Translations under genes and position numbers: made by a program
Part shown: positions 34,886-46,047 of the stretch, piece after piece
How positions within the stretch are numbered: the first letter of the stretch is position 1
Layout: every line of letters begins with the position of its first letter
The notes under the pieces: model-generated
Database searches by the model: none
What the model was told of the DNA's origin: nothing
What the model saw: only the letters and a program-made list of their open reading frames with translations
Assembly (NCBI GenBank): GCA_020725115.1
Contig: DYFR01000015.1
Coordinates: 23,304-87,303, forward strand
DNA: 64,000 nucleotides
Source of the DNA: Thiohalomonas denitrificans
Lineage (GTDB): Bacteria; Pseudomonadota; Gammaproteobacteria; Thiohalomonadales; Thiohalomonadaceae
Direction: 5' to 3'

Positions 34886-34900
34886 CTTGAATTTCGTTCC

Positions 34901-37546
34901 TCACGCCGCCAGCAAGTCCACGATGCGCTGGCGCAGCCGCTCCATCTGTGCCGTGTCGTGCAGCGGGTGGTTTTCCGCATCGGTGACGAAGAAGATGTCT
35001 TCCACGCGGGCGCCGAGGGTGGCGATCTTGGCGTTTTGCAGGCGCACTTGGCATTCCATCAGGGCCTTGCCGATCTGCGACAGCAGGCCGGGGCGGTCGG
35101 AGCTGATCACTTCCATTACCGTGCGGTCGTTGTAGGGATCGGGCTGGAACAGCACCTGGGTCGGGATGGTGAAATGCTTCAGCTGGCGCGGCAGGCGGCG
35201 CTCGACCTTTTGCGGCGCAATATCGGGGTGGGACAGCACCTCGTGCAGCGTAGCCTCCAGTTCCTGGATGCGCCAGGCTTCGCTTACCGGGGCGCCGTCT
35301 TCTTCCAGCACGATGTAGGTGTCCAGGGTGTAGCCGTCACGCGAGGTCATGACGCGCGCATCGGTGATGGTGAGGCCCATCTGATCCAGCGTGCTGGTGG
35401 CGAGGGCGAACAGATTGTCGTGCCGCGGTGTGTAGATGAATACCTCGGTGCCGCCGTGTTGCGTCTGCTGGCGGATCAGGATCAGCGGCAGTTCCGCACC
35501 TCGTGCAGCAATGATCGCCTCGGTGTGCCAAGCGATGGCATCAATGGTATAGCGCAGGAAATAGTCGTCGTCGAGGCGTGCCCACAGGGCGTCGATGGCC
35601 TCGGCCGAGACGGCACGGTCACGCACGCGCATGCGCGCCTCTTCCTTGGTTTCGGCGATCAGTTCGTCGGCGTCGATGGGATTGGTGAGGCCGCGGCGCA
35701 GGGCATTGCGGGTGCTGTTGTACAGCGTATTGAGCAGCGTGCCCTTCCAGGTGTTCCACAGCGACGGGCTGGTGGCGCGGATGTCGGCGATGGTCAGCAG
35801 ATAGAGATAGTCCAGGTGCACGCGGTCGCCCACGGCGGCGGCGAAGGCATTGATCACGTCCGGGTCATTGATGTCCTGACGCTGCGCGGTGGCCGACATC
35901 AGCAGATGGTTGCGCACCAGCCAGGCGGCAAGGCGGGTGTCGTATTCGGAGAGCTGATGGTTATGGCAGAACTCAGTCACCTCATCGGCGCCGAGTACGG
36001 AATGGTCGCCGCCACGGCCCTTGGCGATATCGTGGAACAAGGCGGCGACATACAATACCTCGCGCTTGGGGATCAGATCCATCAGCTCGCTGCACAGCGG
36101 GAACTCTGTCTTGTACTGCGGGTAGGCATAGCGGCGCACGTTGCGCAGCACGAACAGGGTGTGCTCGTCCACGGTGTAGACGTGGAACAGGTCGTGCTGC
36201 ATCTGGCCGACGATGCGGCCGAAGGCCGGCAGGTAGGCGCCGAGCAGGCCGAAGCGGTTCATGTGGCGCAGGGCAGTGTGCACGCCGCGTGGCTGGCGCA
36301 GCAGCTCCATGAACAGGCTGCGACAGCGCAGGTCGGCGCGGAAGTCGTCGTCGATGAGGTGCAGGTGGCTGCGGATCAGACGGATGGTTTCGGCGCGTAT
36401 GCCCTTGAGGTTTTCATGTTGCGCCAGCAGCAGGAACAGCTCCAGCAGGGCGAAGGGCTGGCGGCGGAACACCAGTTCGTTGCTTACCTCGAGAAAACCG
36501 TTGCGTGCCTGGAAGCGGCGGTTGATGGCGACGATTTGCGCCGGCTCGTTGGCGAGCAGGATCTTTTCCTGAAACAGTTGCAGCAGCATTTCGTTGAGCT
36601 GGCCCAGTTCCATCACCGTGCGGTAATAGCGCTTCATGAACTGTTCCACGGCCAGCACGGCGTTTTCGTCCCGGTAACCGAACTGGCGGGCGAGGGCGCG
36701 CTGATGATCGAACAGCAGGCGATCTTCACGACGGCGGGCCAGCAGGTGCAGGCCGAAACGGATGCGCCAGAGGAAATTCTGGCCGTCGATGAGGGTGCGG
36801 TATTCGGCCGGGGTAAGGAAACCGTGGCCGACCAGTTCGTCCAGGGTCTGGCCGCCGAAGTGGCGCTTGGCCACCCAGCCGATCATCTGGATGTCGCGCA
36901 GGCCGCCGGGGCCTTCCTTTATATTGGGTTCCAGGTTGTAGGCGGTGTCGTGGAACTTGCGGTGGCGGGCGATCTGCTCCTGCCACTTGGCCTCGAAGAA
37001 ATCCCGTGTCGGCCAGATGCGATCCGGGCCGACCACCTGGCGCATGGCGTAGTACAGGCCGGCGTCGCCGCCCAAGAGGCGCGATTCCATCAGATTGGTG
37101 GCTACGGTGATGTCGGCCTGCCCCTCGCGCTCGCAGTCCGCCACCGAACGCACGCTGTGCCCCACCTCCAGTCCCATGTCCCAGAGGAACAACAGGAAAC
37201 TCTCCAGCGCCTGGTGCAGGACGGGCAGTTCCCCTGCCGGCAGCAGCACCATCAGGTCGATGTCGGAATGGGGGTGCAGCTCACCGCGGCCGTAGCCGCC
37301 CACCGCCACCAGCGCGGCCTGCTGCTGTTGCTTGCCCATAAGATGTTGCCAGGCGCGGCCGAGCAGCTGGTCCACCACCCAGGCGCGGCCGCGCACCAGC
37401 TGGACGATGGGCGCGCCGCGCTCGAAGCGCCGTGCCAGTACCGCCTGGGAATGGCGCAGGGCATTGCGGAACAGGGTGAGAGGCGGGGTGTCGGCGGCGA
37501 GGGCCGCGTCAAAGGCCGCGCCGTCGAACAGGATGTCTTTTTCCAT
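34901..37546 (-). CDS. glnD: PII uridylyltransferase/uridylyl-removing enzyme GlnD
   Basis: GlnD adds UMP to PII proteins when glutamine is low and removes it when glutamine is high. The 881-residue product is normal length. It has the nucleotidyltransferase motif GGYGRGELHPHSDIDL (83-98), a GlnD-specific helical part (SLEPN-like NLEPNIKEGPGGLRDIQMI), an HD domain for uridylyl removal (ALFHDIAKGRGGDHSVLGA), and two C-terminal ACT domains (GYTLDTYIVLEEDG and VMEVISSDRPGLLSQIGKAL). It is downstream of map across a family A repeat, as in E. coli where map and glnD are also neighbours. Confidence 0.97.
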   Translation of the reverse strand: MEKDILFDGAAFDAALAADTPPLTLFRNALRHSQAVLARRFERGAPIVQLVRGRAWVVDQLLGRAWQHLMGKQQQQAALVAVGGYGRGELHPHSDIDLMVLLPAGELPVLHQALESFLLFLWDMGLEVGHSVRSVADCEREGQADITVATNLMESRLLGGDAGLYYAMRQVVGPDRIWPTRDFFEAKWQEQIARHRKFHDTAYNLEPNIKEGPGGLRDIQMIGWVAKRHFGGQTLDELVGHGFLTPAEYRTLIDGQNFLWRIRFGLHLLARRREDRLLFDHQRALARQFGYRDENAVLAVEQFMKRYYRTVMELGQLNEMLLQLFQEKILLANEPAQIVAINRRFQARNGFLEVSNELVFRRQPFALLELFLLLAQHENLKGIRAETIRLIRSHLHLIDDDFRADLRCRSLFMELLRQPRGVHTALRHMNRFGLLGAYLPAFGRIVGQMQHDLFHVYTVDEHTLFVLRNVRRYAYPQYKTEFPLCSELMDLIPKREVLYVAALFHDIAKGRGGDHSVLGADEVTEFCHNHQLSEYDTRLAAWLVRNHLLMSATAQRQDINDPDVINAFAAAVGDRVHLDYLYLLTIADIRATSPSLWNTWKGTLLNTLYNSTRNALRRGLTNPIDADELIAETKEEARMRVRDRAVSAEAIDALWARLDDDYFLRYTIDAIAWHTEAIIAARGAELPLILIRQQTQHGGTEVFIYTPRHDNLFALATSTLDQMGLTITDARVMTSRDGYTLDTYIVLEEDGAPVSEAWRIQELEATLHEVLSHPDIAPQKVERRLPRQLKHFTIPTQVLFQPDPYNDRTVMEVISSDRPGLLSQIGKALMECQVRLQNAKIATLGARVEDIFFVTDAENHPLHDTAQMERLRQRIVDLLAA

Positions 37547-37561
37547 GGCCTATCAGATCAC

Positions 37562-37649
37562 AGTCCGCGAATGAATGCGAATGGACGCAAATAAAGACGA
37601 TATGGGTCTTCTTGTGGGCAATTCGCGTGTATTCGCGTTCATTGGCGGA
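37562..37649. repeat. Family A hairpin repeat
   Basis: Left arm AGTCCGCGAATGAATGCGAA... (37562-37592) and right arm ATTCGCGTGTATTCGCGTTC...(37620-37649) with a short loop, between map and glnD. Confidence 0.88.
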
Positions 37650-37656
37650 AAAAGGC

Positions 37657-38424
37657 TTAAATTACTTCGCCCTGGCGCAGGGTCAGGACCTCGTAGCCGC
37701 TGTCGGTGACCAGGATGGTGTGTTCCCACTGGGCGGAGAGGCTGCGATCCTTGGTCACCACGGTCCAGCCGTCGGGCAGCAGCTTGATGGGGCGCTTGCC
37801 GGCATTGACCATCGGCTCGATGGTAAAGGTCATGCCGGGAGTCAACTCCAGACCGGTGCCCGGGGTGCCATAGTGCAGTACCTGGGGTTCTTCGTGGAAC
37901 TCACGGCCGATGCCGTGGCCGCAGTATTCCCGCACGATGGAATAGCCGTTGGCCTCGGCGTGGTGCTGGATGGCGTGGCCGATGTCGCCCAGATGGACTC
38001 CCGGTTTGACCATGCGGATGCCCATCAGCAGGCATTCATGGGCGATGCGCACCAGACGCTCGGCCTTGATGGCGGGCTTGCCGACCAGGAACATCATGCT
38101 GGTGTCGCCGTGGTAGCCGTCCTTGATCACCGTAATGTCCAGATTGACGATATCGCCGTCCTTCAGTTCGCGGTCGCCCGGAATGCCGTGGCAGACCTGA
38201 TGATTGATGGAGGTACAGATGGATTTGGGGAAGCCGTGGTAATTGAGCGGTGCCGGGATGGCCTGCTGCACATTGACGATATGGTCGTGGCAGATGCGAT
38301 CCAGCTGATCCGTGGTCACCCCGGCCTGGACATGCGGCGCGATCATTTCCAGCACCTCGGCCGCCAGGCGGCCGGCGATACGCATTTTTTCCACTTCTTC
38401 CGGGGTCTTGATAGTGACGCTCAT
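37657..38424 (-). CDS. map: Methionine aminopeptidase, type I
   Basis: Map removes the initiator Met from new proteins. The 255-residue product has all five metal ligands at positions that match E. coli numbering minus one: Asp96, Asp107, His170, Glu203 and Glu234, and the substrate His at 78-79 region (NHQVCHGIPGD). I chose ATG 38424 (MSVTIKTPEE), which fits the family; the frame stays open for 32 more codons upstream. It is divergent from rpsB, the conserved gammaproteobacterial arrangement. Confidence 0.97.
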   Translation of the reverse strand: MSVTIKTPEEVEKMRIAGRLAAEVLEMIAPHVQAGVTTDQLDRICHDHIVNVQQAIPAPLNYHGFPKSICTSINHQVCHGIPGDRELKDGDIVNLDITVIKDGYHGDTSMMFLVGKPAIKAERLVRIAHECLLMGIRMVKPGVHLGDIGHAIQHHAEANGYSIVREYCGHGIGREFHEEPQVLHYGTPGTGLELTPGMTFTIEPMVNAGKRPIKLLPDGWTVVTKDRSLSAQWEHTILVTDSGYEVLTLRQGEVI

Positions 38425-38780
38425 GTGGCGATTCCTGAGAGTTGGCGACGGCAGGGCCGGGCTGGGACAAACGAACGCAGCGGCGGGAATTGGCCCGGTT
38501 TCCCCCGCTTTCGCCCCCACATGTACGGCAAAATGGTGAAAACCTTAACCTGTCTTTCCACCCCGGCAGCCCGATGACCCCCGTCCGGCAGGCCCTTGGG
38601 GGCGGGTATGCCGTTGTTGCAGAACGGTGATTATGGTATAAAGCGCGGCTTCAATAGGCAAACCCGCCGTTATTGAATGTTGCATTAAATCCGCACACGC
38701 ACCGTCACGGTGGCCGGGGTGCCCTTCGGGGTCGGTCAACGGGGTGCGTGGAGGCCCAACCCTAGTGAGGAATTAGCAAA
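38425..38780. other. 356-base divergent map/rpsB control region
   Basis: The region holds the rpsB promoter (38614-38642) and a transcribed leader of about 130 bases before rpsB. The leader has GC-rich inverted stretches (GGTGGCCGGGGTGCCC / GGGGTCGGTCAACGGGGTGC, 38709-38747) where S2 protein autoregulation is known to act in gammaproteobacteria. I see no gene and cannot place the map promoter. Confidence 0.6.
38614..38642 (+). promoter_or_regulatory. Sigma-70 promoter of rpsB
   Basis: TTGTTG (38614-38619), 17-base spacer, TATAAA (38637-38642). Transcription would start near 38649 and read the S2 leader. Confidence 0.6.
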
Positions 38781-39521
38781 ATGGCAAACGTGACCATGCG
38801 TCAGATGCTGGAAGCCGGTATTCATTTCGGCCACCAGACTCGTTACTGGAACCCGAAGATGGCTCCCTTCATCTTCGGCGCCCGCAACAAAATCCACATT
38901 GTGAACCTGGAAAAGACCGTCCCGCTGTTCAACGACGCGATGAATTTCCTGGGTTCCCTGGCCGCCAGGCGCGGCAATATCCTGTTTGTCGGTACCAAGC
39001 GTCAGGCGCGTGACATCATCTCCGCCGAGGCAGAGCGCTGCGGCATGCCCTTCGTCAACCACCGCTGGCTGGGCGGCATGCTGACCAACTTCAAGACCGT
39101 CAAGCAGTCCATCAAGCGCCTGAAGGATCTGGAAGCCATGGAGCAGGACGGCAGCATCAACCGCGTCTCCAAGAAAGAAGGCCTGCTGATGCGCCGCGAG
39201 ATGGAGAAACTGCAGCGCAGCATCGGCGGCATCAAGAATATGGCCAGCCTGCCCGACGCCCTGTTCATCGTCGACGTTGGTCATGAGAAGAATGCCATTG
39301 CCGAGGCCAAGACCCTGGGTATCCCGGTGATCGGTGTGGTTGACACCAACAACAGCCCGGATGGCGTCGATTACGTCATCCCCGGTAATGATGATGCCAT
39401 CCGTGCCATTACCCTGTATGTACAGGGCGCCGCGGACACCATCCTGACCGGCAAGAGCGCAGTTGCAGGCGCCAGCCCGGCCGATGAGTTCGTCGAGGTT
39501 GAGGAAGCTGCCGCCCGCTGA
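38781..39521 (+). CDS. rpsB: 30S ribosomal protein S2
   Basis: S2 binds the 30S subunit late in assembly, near the platform-head junction. The 246-residue product starts [20 protein letters not shown] and contains [24 protein letters not shown] sequence, [10 protein letters not shown] and the family signature [20 protein letters not shown]. It heads the conserved rpsB-tsf-pyrH-frr block. GAGGAATTAGCAAAATG gives the ribosome-binding site; the same AGAGGAATAGCAAAATG precedes tsf. Confidence 0.98.
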   Translation: MANVTMRQMLEAGIHFGHQTRYWNPKMAPFIFGARNKIHIVNLEKTVPLFNDAMNFLGSLAARRGNILFVGTKRQARDIISAEAERCGMPFVNHRWLGGMLTNFKTVKQSIKRLKDLEAMEQDGSINRVSKKEGLLMRREMEKLQRSIGGIKNMASLPDALFIVDVGHEKNAIAEAKTLGIPVIGVVDTNNSPDGVDYVIPGNDDAIRAITLYVQGAADTILTGKSAVAGASPADEFVEVEEAAAR

Positions 39522-39545
39522 GTCGGGAGGGCTGGAGAGAAACAA

Positions 39546-39572
39546 GAAAAAGGGGGCCATGCCCCCTTTTTT
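39546..39572 (+). terminator. rpsB-tsf intergenic attenuator
   Basis: AAAAAGGGGGC, loop CAT, GCCCCCTTTTTT forms a strong hairpin with a T-run 24 bases after the rpsB stop and about 60 before tsf. It would reduce read-through from rpsB to tsf; a partial terminator is known at this junction in E. coli. Confidence 0.88.
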
Positions 39573-39630
39573 GAATGTGTTGCCGATTTGGCGGCTGCGG
39601 CCGCCCACAGATTTCAAGAGGAATAGCAAA

Positions 39631-40518
39631 ATGGCTGAAATTACCGCTGCACTGGTCAAGGACCTCCGCGAGCGCACTGGCGCCGGCATGATGGAATGCA
39701 AGAAGGCCCTGGTCGAAACCAACGGTGACATCGACGCCGCCATTGAGCACATGCGCAAGAGCGGTATGGCCAAGGCGGACAAGAAGGCCGGTCGCACGGC
39801 TGCCGAGGGCCTGCTCGTCGTCAAGACCAGCGCCGACGGCAAGCGTCTGGTGATGGTGGAAGTGAACTGTGAAACCGACTTCGTCACCAAGGGTGATGAT
39901 TTCCGCAATTTCGTCACTGCCGTGGGTGAGACCGCACTGGCCTCCGGTGCCAACGATATCGATGCCCTGCTGGCCGCCAAGATGGCCGACGGCATGACCG
40001 TGGCCGATGCCACCAAGGCGCTGATCGCCAAGATCGGCGAGAACTCTGCGGTGCGTCGCATGGTGGCCTACAACAGCAGCAACCTGCTGGAATGCTATCT
40101 GCATGGCACCCGTATCGGTGTCGTGGTTGAACTGCAGGGCGGCAGCAACGAACTGGCCCGTGATATCGCCATGCATATCGCCGCCAGCCGTCCGCAATGC
40201 GTATCCGAGGAGCAGGTGCCGGCCGAGCTGATCGAGAAGGAGCGCGAAATCTACACTGCGCAGTCCGCCGATAGCGGCAAGCCTGCCGACATCATCGCCA
40301 AGATGGTCGACGGTCGCATCAAGAAATACCTGAAGGAAGTGACCTTGCTGGGCCAGCCTTTCGTCAAGAATCCGGATGTCACCGTGGAAAAACTGGTGAA
40401 GGATGCCGGCGCCAAGGTGATTGGTTTCAGCCGCTTCGAAGTGGGTGAGGGTATCGAAAAGAAATCCGTCAACTTTGCCGAGGAAGTCGCGGCTCAGGCG
40501 GCAGCCCAGGGTAACTAA
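39631..40518 (+). CDS. tsf: Elongation factor Ts
   Basis: EF-Ts is the nucleotide-exchange factor for EF-Tu. The 295-residue product starts [20 protein letters not shown] and has the core [29 protein letters not shown] and the C-terminal coiled-coil and subdomain. ATG 39631 follows AGAGGAATAGCAAA. An upstream open frame of 56 codons covers only the terminator region. Confidence 0.98.
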   Translation: MAEITAALVKDLRERTGAGMMECKKALVETNGDIDAAIEHMRKSGMAKADKKAGRTAAEGLLVVKTSADGKRLVMVEVNCETDFVTKGDDFRNFVTAVGETALASGANDIDALLAAKMADGMTVADATKALIAKIGENSAVRRMVAYNSSNLLECYLHGTRIGVVVELQGGSNELARDIAMHIAASRPQCVSEEQVPAELIEKEREIYTAQSADSGKPADIIAKMVDGRIKKYLKEVTLLGQPFVKNPDVTVEKLVKDAGAKVIGFSRFEVGEGIEKKSVNFAEEVAAQAAAQGN

Positions 40519-40521
40519 GCG

Positions 40522-41259
40522 ATGGAAGCCGTCGCCAAACCGGTACACCGCCGCGTCCTGCTCAAGCTGAGCGGCGAAGCCCTCATGGGCAAGCAGGGAT
40601 TCGGCATCGACCCCGATGTCGCCAAACGCATCGCCATGGAGATCGCGGCCGTGATCAAGGCCGGCGTCGAAGTGGGACTGGTGATTGGCGGCGGCAATAT
40701 TTTCCGTGGCGTCAGTCTGGCATCTTCCGGCATGGATCGCGCGGCTGCCGATCAGATCGGCATGTTGGCTACGGTGATCAATTCACTGACCATGCAGGAT
40801 GCACTGGAGCAGGAAGGGGTGCAGGTGCGGGTGATGTCGGCACTGCCGATTCCCGCGGTGTGCGAGAACTATGTGCGCCGCCGTGCCATCCGGCATCTGG
40901 AAAAGGGGCGGGTGGTGGTCTTCGCCGCCGGTACCGGCAATCCCTTCTTTACCACTGATTCCGCCGCCAGCCTGCGTGGCATCGAGATCAATGCCGACCT
41001 GGTGCTCAAGGCCACCAAGGTGGACGGTGTCTACAGCGCTGACCCAATGAAAGATCCTGCGGCCACCCGCTATGCCCGCCTCACCTATGATGAAGTGCTG
41101 GAGCGCAAGCTCGAGGTGATGGATGCCACAGCCATCGTGCTGTGTCGCGATCATGCCATGCCGCTGCGCGTGTTCAACATGAACAAGGCTGGTGCCCTGA
41201 TGAACATCATGCTGGGTGGAGATGAAGGCACACTGGTCGAACGTGGAGGGATGGCATGA
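40522..41259 (+). CDS. pyrH: UMP kinase
   Basis: Bacterial UMP kinase (hexameric, amino-acid-kinase fold) phosphorylates UMP and is activated by GTP and inhibited by UTP. The 245-residue product has [38 protein letters not shown], and [16 protein letters not shown]. It begins three bases after the tsf stop and overlaps frr by four bases. Confidence 0.98.
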   Translation: MEAVAKPVHRRVLLKLSGEALMGKQGFGIDPDVAKRIAMEIAAVIKAGVEVGLVIGGGNIFRGVSLASSGMDRAAADQIGMLATVINSLTMQDALEQEGVQVRVMSALPIPAVCENYVRRRAIRHLEKGRVVVFAAGTGNPFFTTDSAASLRGIEINADLVLKATKVDGVYSADPMKDPAATRYARLTYDEVLERKLEVMDATAIVLCRDHAMPLRVFNMNKAGALMNIMLGGDEGTLVERGGMA

Positions 41260-41813
41260 ATAACGACATCAAGAAAGACGCCGAAACACGCATGAAGAAG
41301 AGCGTGGATGCGCTCAAGGCGGAGTTGAGCAAGGTGCGCACCGGTCGTGCCCATCCCAGCCTGCTGGAACACATCAGTGTCGACTATTACGGTTCGATGG
41401 TGCCGCTGAGCCAGGTGGGCAATGTGAACGTCGAGGATGCCCGCACCCTGACCATCACCCTGTGGGAACGCAACATGATTCAGGTGGTGGAAAAGGCGAT
41501 TCTTACCTCTGACCTGGGACTCAACCCCAATACCGCCGGCACTGTAATTCGCATCCCGATGCCGCCGCTCACCGAAGACCGTCGGCGCGAGCTGACCAAG
41601 GTGGTGCGTCATGAGGGTGAGGGCGCCAAGGTTGCCATCCGCAATATTCGCCGTGACGCCAATAATGACCTCAAGGAGCTGCTCAAGTCCAAGGAGATCA
41701 GTGAGGATGACGAGCGTCGTGGCCAGGAAGAAATCCAGAAACTAACCGATCGTTACATTGTCGAAGTCGACAAGGTGCTAGAGGCAAAGGAAAAGGATTT
41801 GATGGAAGTCTGA
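41256..41813 (+). CDS. frr: Ribosome-recycling factor
   Basis: RRF splits post-termination ribosomes together with EF-G. The 185-residue product has the three-helix bundle sequence, including [40 protein letters not shown] and [13 protein letters not shown]. The ATG overlaps the pyrH stop (ATGA). Confidence 0.98.
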   Translation: MNNDIKKDAETRMKKSVDALKAELSKVRTGRAHPSLLEHISVDYYGSMVPLSQVGNVNVEDARTLTITLWERNMIQVVEKAILTSDLGLNPNTAGTVIRIPMPPLTEDRRRELTKVVRHEGEGAKVAIRNIRRDANNDLKELLKSKEISEDDERRGQEEIQKLTDRYIVEVDKVLEAKEKDLMEV

Positions 41814-41916
41814 GTTACAAGTGGCAAGTGACAAGTTGCAAGAGAAGGAAAAAAGTCACTGGTCGGTAATGTTCATCTAACAAGGTCCTTTTTCTTGCGA
41901 CTTGATACTTGTAACT
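41814..41916. repeat. Family D hairpin repeat
   Basis: Left arm GTTACAAGTGGCAAGTGACA... (41814-41842) and right arm TTCTTGCGACTTGATACTTG... (41891-41915) with a loop of about 50 bases, between frr and uppS. Confidence 0.87.
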
Positions 41917-41926
41917 ATTCCTCCCC

Positions 41927-42679
41927 ATGTCCGACACGTCTGTTTACACCCGCAAACTTCCCCGCCATGTCGCCATCATCATGGATGGCAATGGCCGCTG
42001 GGCACGCAAACGCGGCTTGCCGCGCTTTGCCGGCCACAAGGCCGGCATGGACAGCGTGCGTGCCGTGGTCAAGGTTTGTCTCAGTCAGGGCATTGAATGC
42101 CTGACCCTGTTTGCCTTCAGCAGCGAGAACTGGCGCCGTCCGGTGGAGGAGGTGGGGCTGCTCATGAATCTGTTCATGGCCGCCCTTGATATGGAGGTCA
42201 GAAAGCTGCACAAGCATGGTGTGCGCCTGCGCATCATTGGTGAGCGCAGTGCCTTCGCCCCTGAACTGCAACAGCGCATTGCCGCTGCCGAGCAGCTTAC
42301 CGTCGACAATACCGCCCTGACCCTGATCATTGCCGCCAATTACGGCGGGCGCTGGGATATCACCCAGGCGACGCGCCAGCTGTCTGCCGAGGTGGCCCGC
42401 GGCGACTTGCAGGCCGACGCCATCACGCAGGAATTAATCGAGTCACGTCTGTCCCTGAGTGGCATGCCGGAACCTGATTTTTTCATCCGCACGGGTGGCG
42501 AGCAGCGCATCAGCAATTTCCTGCTGTGGCAACTGGCCTATACCGAACTCTATTTCACCGACTTGCTGTGGCCGGAATTCGATGATGCGGCCTTTGCCGA
42601 GGCCTTGAAATCGTTTGCCACAAGGCAGCGCCGTTTTGGCCGTACCGGTGAGCAGGTGGAGAAAATGCTCGATGCTTAA
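41927..42679 (+). CDS. uppS: Undecaprenyl diphosphate synthase (cis-prenyltransferase)
   Basis: UppS makes C55-PP, the lipid carrier for peptidoglycan and O-antigen, from farnesyl diphosphate and IPP. The 250-residue product has HVAIIMDGNGRWARKRGLPR with the catalytic Asp, LTLFAFSSENWRRP, and PDFFIRTGGEQRISNFLLWQ. Its stop overlaps the cdsA start by eight bases. Confidence 0.98.
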   Translation: MSDTSVYTRKLPRHVAIIMDGNGRWARKRGLPRFAGHKAGMDSVRAVVKVCLSQGIECLTLFAFSSENWRRPVEEVGLLMNLFMAALDMEVRKLHKHGVRLRIIGERSAFAPELQQRIAAAEQLTVDNTALTLIIAANYGGRWDITQATRQLSAEVARGDLQADAITQELIESRLSLSGMPEPDFFIRTGGEQRISNFLLWQLAYTELYFTDLLWPEFDDAAFAEALKSFATRQRRFGRTGEQVEKMLDA

Positions 42680-43496
42680 ACTGCGTGTACTTACCGCGCT
42701 GATACTTGCGCCACTGTCTGTCTGGGCGACACTGGCCTTGCCCGGCACCTGGTTCGCCGTGATCCTGGCTGTGATTTTTGCGCTGGGGGCATGGGAGTGG
42801 GCGCGTCTGGCCGGATATGCTCACCCGGTGGCACGTGCCGCATATGTGGCGCTGTTTGCCCTGTTGTCACTGGCCCTGCTTGATGCCGAGCGCCTGCGTG
42901 ATACGCTGCCATTCCTGATTGTGCTCGCCGTGTTGTGGTGGAGTGCGGCCTTGTTTTTCCTGCTCGCCTATCCCCGCGGCAGTCAGTTGTGGGCTGCGCG
43001 TCCGGCGCGGCTGGCCGTGGGTTTGCTGTGCCTGGTGCCGGGTTGGGCCGCCCTGGTGGGCTTGCATGCGCAGGGGCCTGAAGGGCCGTACTATGTTCTG
43101 TTTTTGCTGCTGCTGATCTGGGGCGCCGACGTGGGCGCCTATTTTGCCGGACGGCACTACGGCCGCAGCAAGCTGGCGCCGGCGATCAGCCCCGGCAAGA
43201 CCTGGGCCGGAGTATGGGGTGCCATGCTGACTACGGTGGTGGTGACCCTGGGCGGTGTATATGTTTTGGGGCTGACAGCGCATGTACTGTTATGGCTGCT
43301 GCCTCTGACCCTCTTCACCACCGCCATTTCCATCGTCGGCGATCTCACTGAAAGCATGTTCAAGCGGCTGGCCGACATAAAGGATAGCGGCGGTCTGTTA
43401 CCCGGTCATGGCGGTATCCTTGATCGGATAGACAGCCTTACCGCGGCAGCGCCCCTGTTCGTCCTCGGTTATCTGCTGTGGCGGGGACTGGCATGA
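42672..43496 (+). CDS. cdsA: Phosphatidate cytidylyltransferase
   Basis: CdsA makes CDP-diacylglycerol from phosphatidate and CTP in the inner membrane. The 274-residue product has about eight hydrophobic segments and the family signature near the C terminus, [20 protein letters not shown] followed by [17 protein letters not shown]. It overlaps both uppS and dxr, showing translational coupling in the cell-envelope block. Confidence 0.96.
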   Translation: MLKLRVLTALILAPLSVWATLALPGTWFAVILAVIFALGAWEWARLAGYAHPVARAAYVALFALLSLALLDAERLRDTLPFLIVLAVLWWSAALFFLLAYPRGSQLWAARPARLAVGLLCLVPGWAALVGLHAQGPEGPYYVLFLLLLIWGADVGAYFAGRHYGRSKLAPAISPGKTWAGVWGAMLTTVVVTLGGVYVLGLTAHVLLWLLPLTLFTTAISIVGDLTESMFKRLADIKDSGGLLPGHGGILDRIDSLTAAAPLFVLGYLLWRGLA

Positions 43497-44680
43497 TCGG
43501 TATTACCGTACTCGGTGCCACGGGTTCCATCGGCCGCAGCACGCTGGACGTGTTGGGACGGCACCGTGATCGCTATCGCGTGGTGGCCCTGACCGCGAAC
43601 AGTCAGGTGGACAAGCTGTACGAGCAATGCCTGGAACACCGGCCGCACTATGCGGTGATGGCCGATGCCGACGCTGCGCAGCGTCTGGCGGAACGACTGC
43701 ATGCGGCAGCCCCCGAGATTGCCGTCCTTGCCGGCATGGAGGGGCTGGAGCAGGTGGCGGCATTGCCTGAGGCAGAGTATGTAATGGCTGCCATCGTTGG
43801 TGCCGCCGGACTCAAGCCGACGCTGGCTGCGGCCCGTGCCGGCAAGCGCGTGCTGCTGGCCAACAAGGAGGCGCTGGTGATGTCCGGGCGCCTGTTCATG
43901 GAGGCCGTACAGCAGAACAATGCGGTGCTGCTGCCCATTGACAGCGAACATAACGCCATCTTTCAGTGCATGCCCACCGATTTTGCCCGGGGCTTCGAGC
44001 GCGTAGGCGTGCGCCGTATTCTGCTTACCGCCTCGGGCGGGCCGTTTCGTACCACGCCGCTGGATCAGTTGATCTCGGTAACGCCGGAGCAGGCGGTGGC
44101 CCATCCCAACTGGAGCATGGGGCGCAAGATATCGGTCGACTCTGCCACCATGATGAACAAGGGGCTGGAGGTGATTGAAGCCTGCTGGCTGTTCAATACC
44201 ACTCCGGCGCAGATCCAGGTGGTGCTGCATCCGCAAAGCGTGATCCACTCGATGGTCGAATATGTCGATGGCTCGGTACTGGCGCAACTGGGCAATCCGG
44301 ATATGCGCACACCGATTGCGCATGCCCTGGCCTGGCCCGAGCGGATGGATTCAGGAGTCAGCAGTCTGGATATCTTCAGTGTGGCGCGGCTTGATTTCAC
44401 GGTGCCGGATTTGAACCGCTTTCCCTGTCTGCGTCTGGCGGTGGAGGCGATGTTGGCCGGGGGAACCAGCTCTGCCATCCTCAATGCCGCCAATGAGGTG
44501 GCGGTTGAGGCATTCCTGCAACGCCGTATCGCCTATACCGCTATTCCGCGGGTGATCGAGTCGGTGCTGACGGAGAGCGTGGCACACAGCGCGGAAACTC
44601 TGGAACAGATTCTGGCGGATGATGCAGCGGCACGCGCCGCAGCCGAACGGCAGGTGATACTGCACGGAGTGACGCACTGA
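43493..44680 (+). CDS. dxr: 1-deoxy-D-xylulose 5-phosphate reductoisomerase
   Basis: Dxr converts DXP to MEP with NADPH, the committed step of the non-mevalonate isoprenoid pathway. The 395-residue product starts [20 protein letters not shown], and has [23 protein letters not shown] with metal ligands, [17 protein letters not shown] and [12 protein letters not shown]. The ATG at 43493 overlaps the cdsA stop (ATGA); a GTG five codons earlier is less likely. Confidence 0.98.
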   Translation: MIGITVLGATGSIGRSTLDVLGRHRDRYRVVALTANSQVDKLYEQCLEHRPHYAVMADADAAQRLAERLHAAAPEIAVLAGMEGLEQVAALPEAEYVMAAIVGAAGLKPTLAAARAGKRVLLANKEALVMSGRLFMEAVQQNNAVLLPIDSEHNAIFQCMPTDFARGFERVGVRRILLTASGGPFRTTPLDQLISVTPEQAVAHPNWSMGRKISVDSATMMNKGLEVIEACWLFNTTPAQIQVVLHPQSVIHSMVEYVDGSVLAQLGNPDMRTPIAHALAWPERMDSGVSSLDIFSVARLDFTVPDLNRFPCLRLAVEAMLAGGTSSAILNAANEVAVEAFLQRRIAYTAIPRVIESVLTESVAHSAETLEQILADDAAARAAAERQVILHGVTH

Positions 44681-46047
44681 TGTTTGATTTCCTGCTCACC
44701 ACGTTAATGTTCATCATCGCCATCAGCGTACTGATCGCGGTGCATGAATTCGGCCACTTCTGGGTGGCGCGGCGCATGGGTGTCAAGGTGCTGCGTTTTT
44801 CCATCGGCTTCGGCAAGCCCTTATGGGTGCGTCGTGGCGGGCGTGATCAGACTGAATATGTCATTGCAGCCATCCCGCTGGGTGGTTACGTCAAGATGCT
44901 CGACGAGCGCGAAGGTGAGGTGGCGCCACACGAAGTGGAACGTGCCTTTAACCGTCAGCCGCTGCGCAAGCGTACTGCCATTGTGGCCGCCGGTCCGGCA
45001 TTCAATCTGCTGTTCGCTGTCGTTGCCTACTGGGTGATGTTTGTCAGTGGCATGCCCGGCGTGCGCCCGCTGGTTGGCGAACTGGCGCCGGCAAGTATGG
45101 CCTACCAGGCCGGGATGCGCAGCGAACAGGAAGTGCTTGCCGTGGGTGATCGTACGACCCCGACCTGGGGTGCGGTGCTGGAGTCCTTGCTGCCCTACAC
45201 CCTGCGCAAAGAGGCAGTGACCATCACCGTCGATGACGGCGGCGTGGAGTATCGTTATCTCCTGCCGCTGGACCAGTTACAGGGCGAGATTGATGCTGCC
45301 ACCTTCAGCCAGGTAATCGGTCTGCAAGCCTTTCGTCCACGCATCGCACCGATACTGGATCAGATTACGGCAGGGTCTGCCGCGGCTCAGGCCGACTTGC
45401 GGTCGGGTGATGAGATCCTGGCCATTGACGGTACGACGGTCGATGACTGGGAAGCCATGGTGCTCAAGGTGCGCGACAATCCAGATACCGTGCTGATGTT
45501 CACCGTGCGGCGCAATGACGAGGTATTTGAGGTACAGGTGCGCCCGGCGGCACGGGAGACGGCATCCGGCGTGATCGGGCGTATCGGCGCCAGTGTGCGT
45601 ATCGACGAGCATCTGAGCGAGCGTATGCGTACCGAATGGCGACTGGGGCCAGTGGCGGCGATGGGCGCCGCATTGCACAAGACCTGGGACATGTCCACGC
45701 TAACCCTGCGCATGCTGGGAGAAATGGTGGTGGGTCGCGTTTCGACGGACAATATCAGCGGGCCCATTACCATTGCCGTATATGCCAAGAGTTCGGCTCT
45801 GGCCGGCTTTGCACAGTTTCTTGCCTTTCTGGCCATCGTCAGCATCAGTCTGGGCGTGCTGAACCTGCTGCCGGTTCCGATTCTGGATGGTGGTCACTTG
45901 CTGTTTTATCTGGTCGAGGCGATCAAGGGTAGCCCGGTGTCCGAACGCACCGAGGCAATAGCGGCACGGGTCGGCATCATGCTGATTCTGATGCTGATGA
46001 CACTGGCTCTCTATAATGATTTGGCACGCCTGATGGGGGGAGAATGA
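44680..46047 (+). CDS. rseP: Site-2 protease RseP
   Basis: RseP is an inner-membrane zinc metalloprotease that cuts anti-sigma factor RseA in the envelope-stress pathway. The 455-residue product has the zinc motif HEFGH (His22, Glu23, His26), two periplasmic PDZ domains between membrane segments (about 115-300), and the second active-site motif [16 protein letters not shown]. It starts in the last base of the dxr stop codon and overlaps bamA by four bases. Confidence 0.97.
   Translation: MFDFLLTTLMFIIAISVLIAVHEFGHFWVARRMGVKVLRFSIGFGKPLWVRRGGRDQTEYVIAAIPLGGYVKMLDEREGEVAPHEVERAFNRQPLRKRTAIVAAGPAFNLLFAVVAYWVMFVSGMPGVRPLVGELAPASMAYQAGMRSEQEVLAVGDRTTPTWGAVLESLLPYTLRKEAVTITVDDGGVEYRYLLPLDQLQGEIDAATFSQVIGLQAFRPRIAPILDQITAGSAAAQADLRSGDEILAIDGTTVDDWEAMVLKVRDNPDTVLMFTVRRNDEVFEVQVRPAARETASGVIGRIGASVRIDEHLSERMRTEWRLGPVAAMGAALHKTWDMSTLTLRMLGEMVVGRVSTDNISGPITIAVYAKSSALAGFAQFLAFLAIVSISLGVLNLLPVPILDGGHLLFYLVEAIKGSPVSERTEAIAARVGIMLILMLMTLALYNDLARLMGGE

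Noticed and set aside
34307..37594. Open frame of about 1095 codons antisense to glnD and rlmA
   Set aside because: It spans two real genes on the other strand and has shadow-type composition with no recognisable motif.
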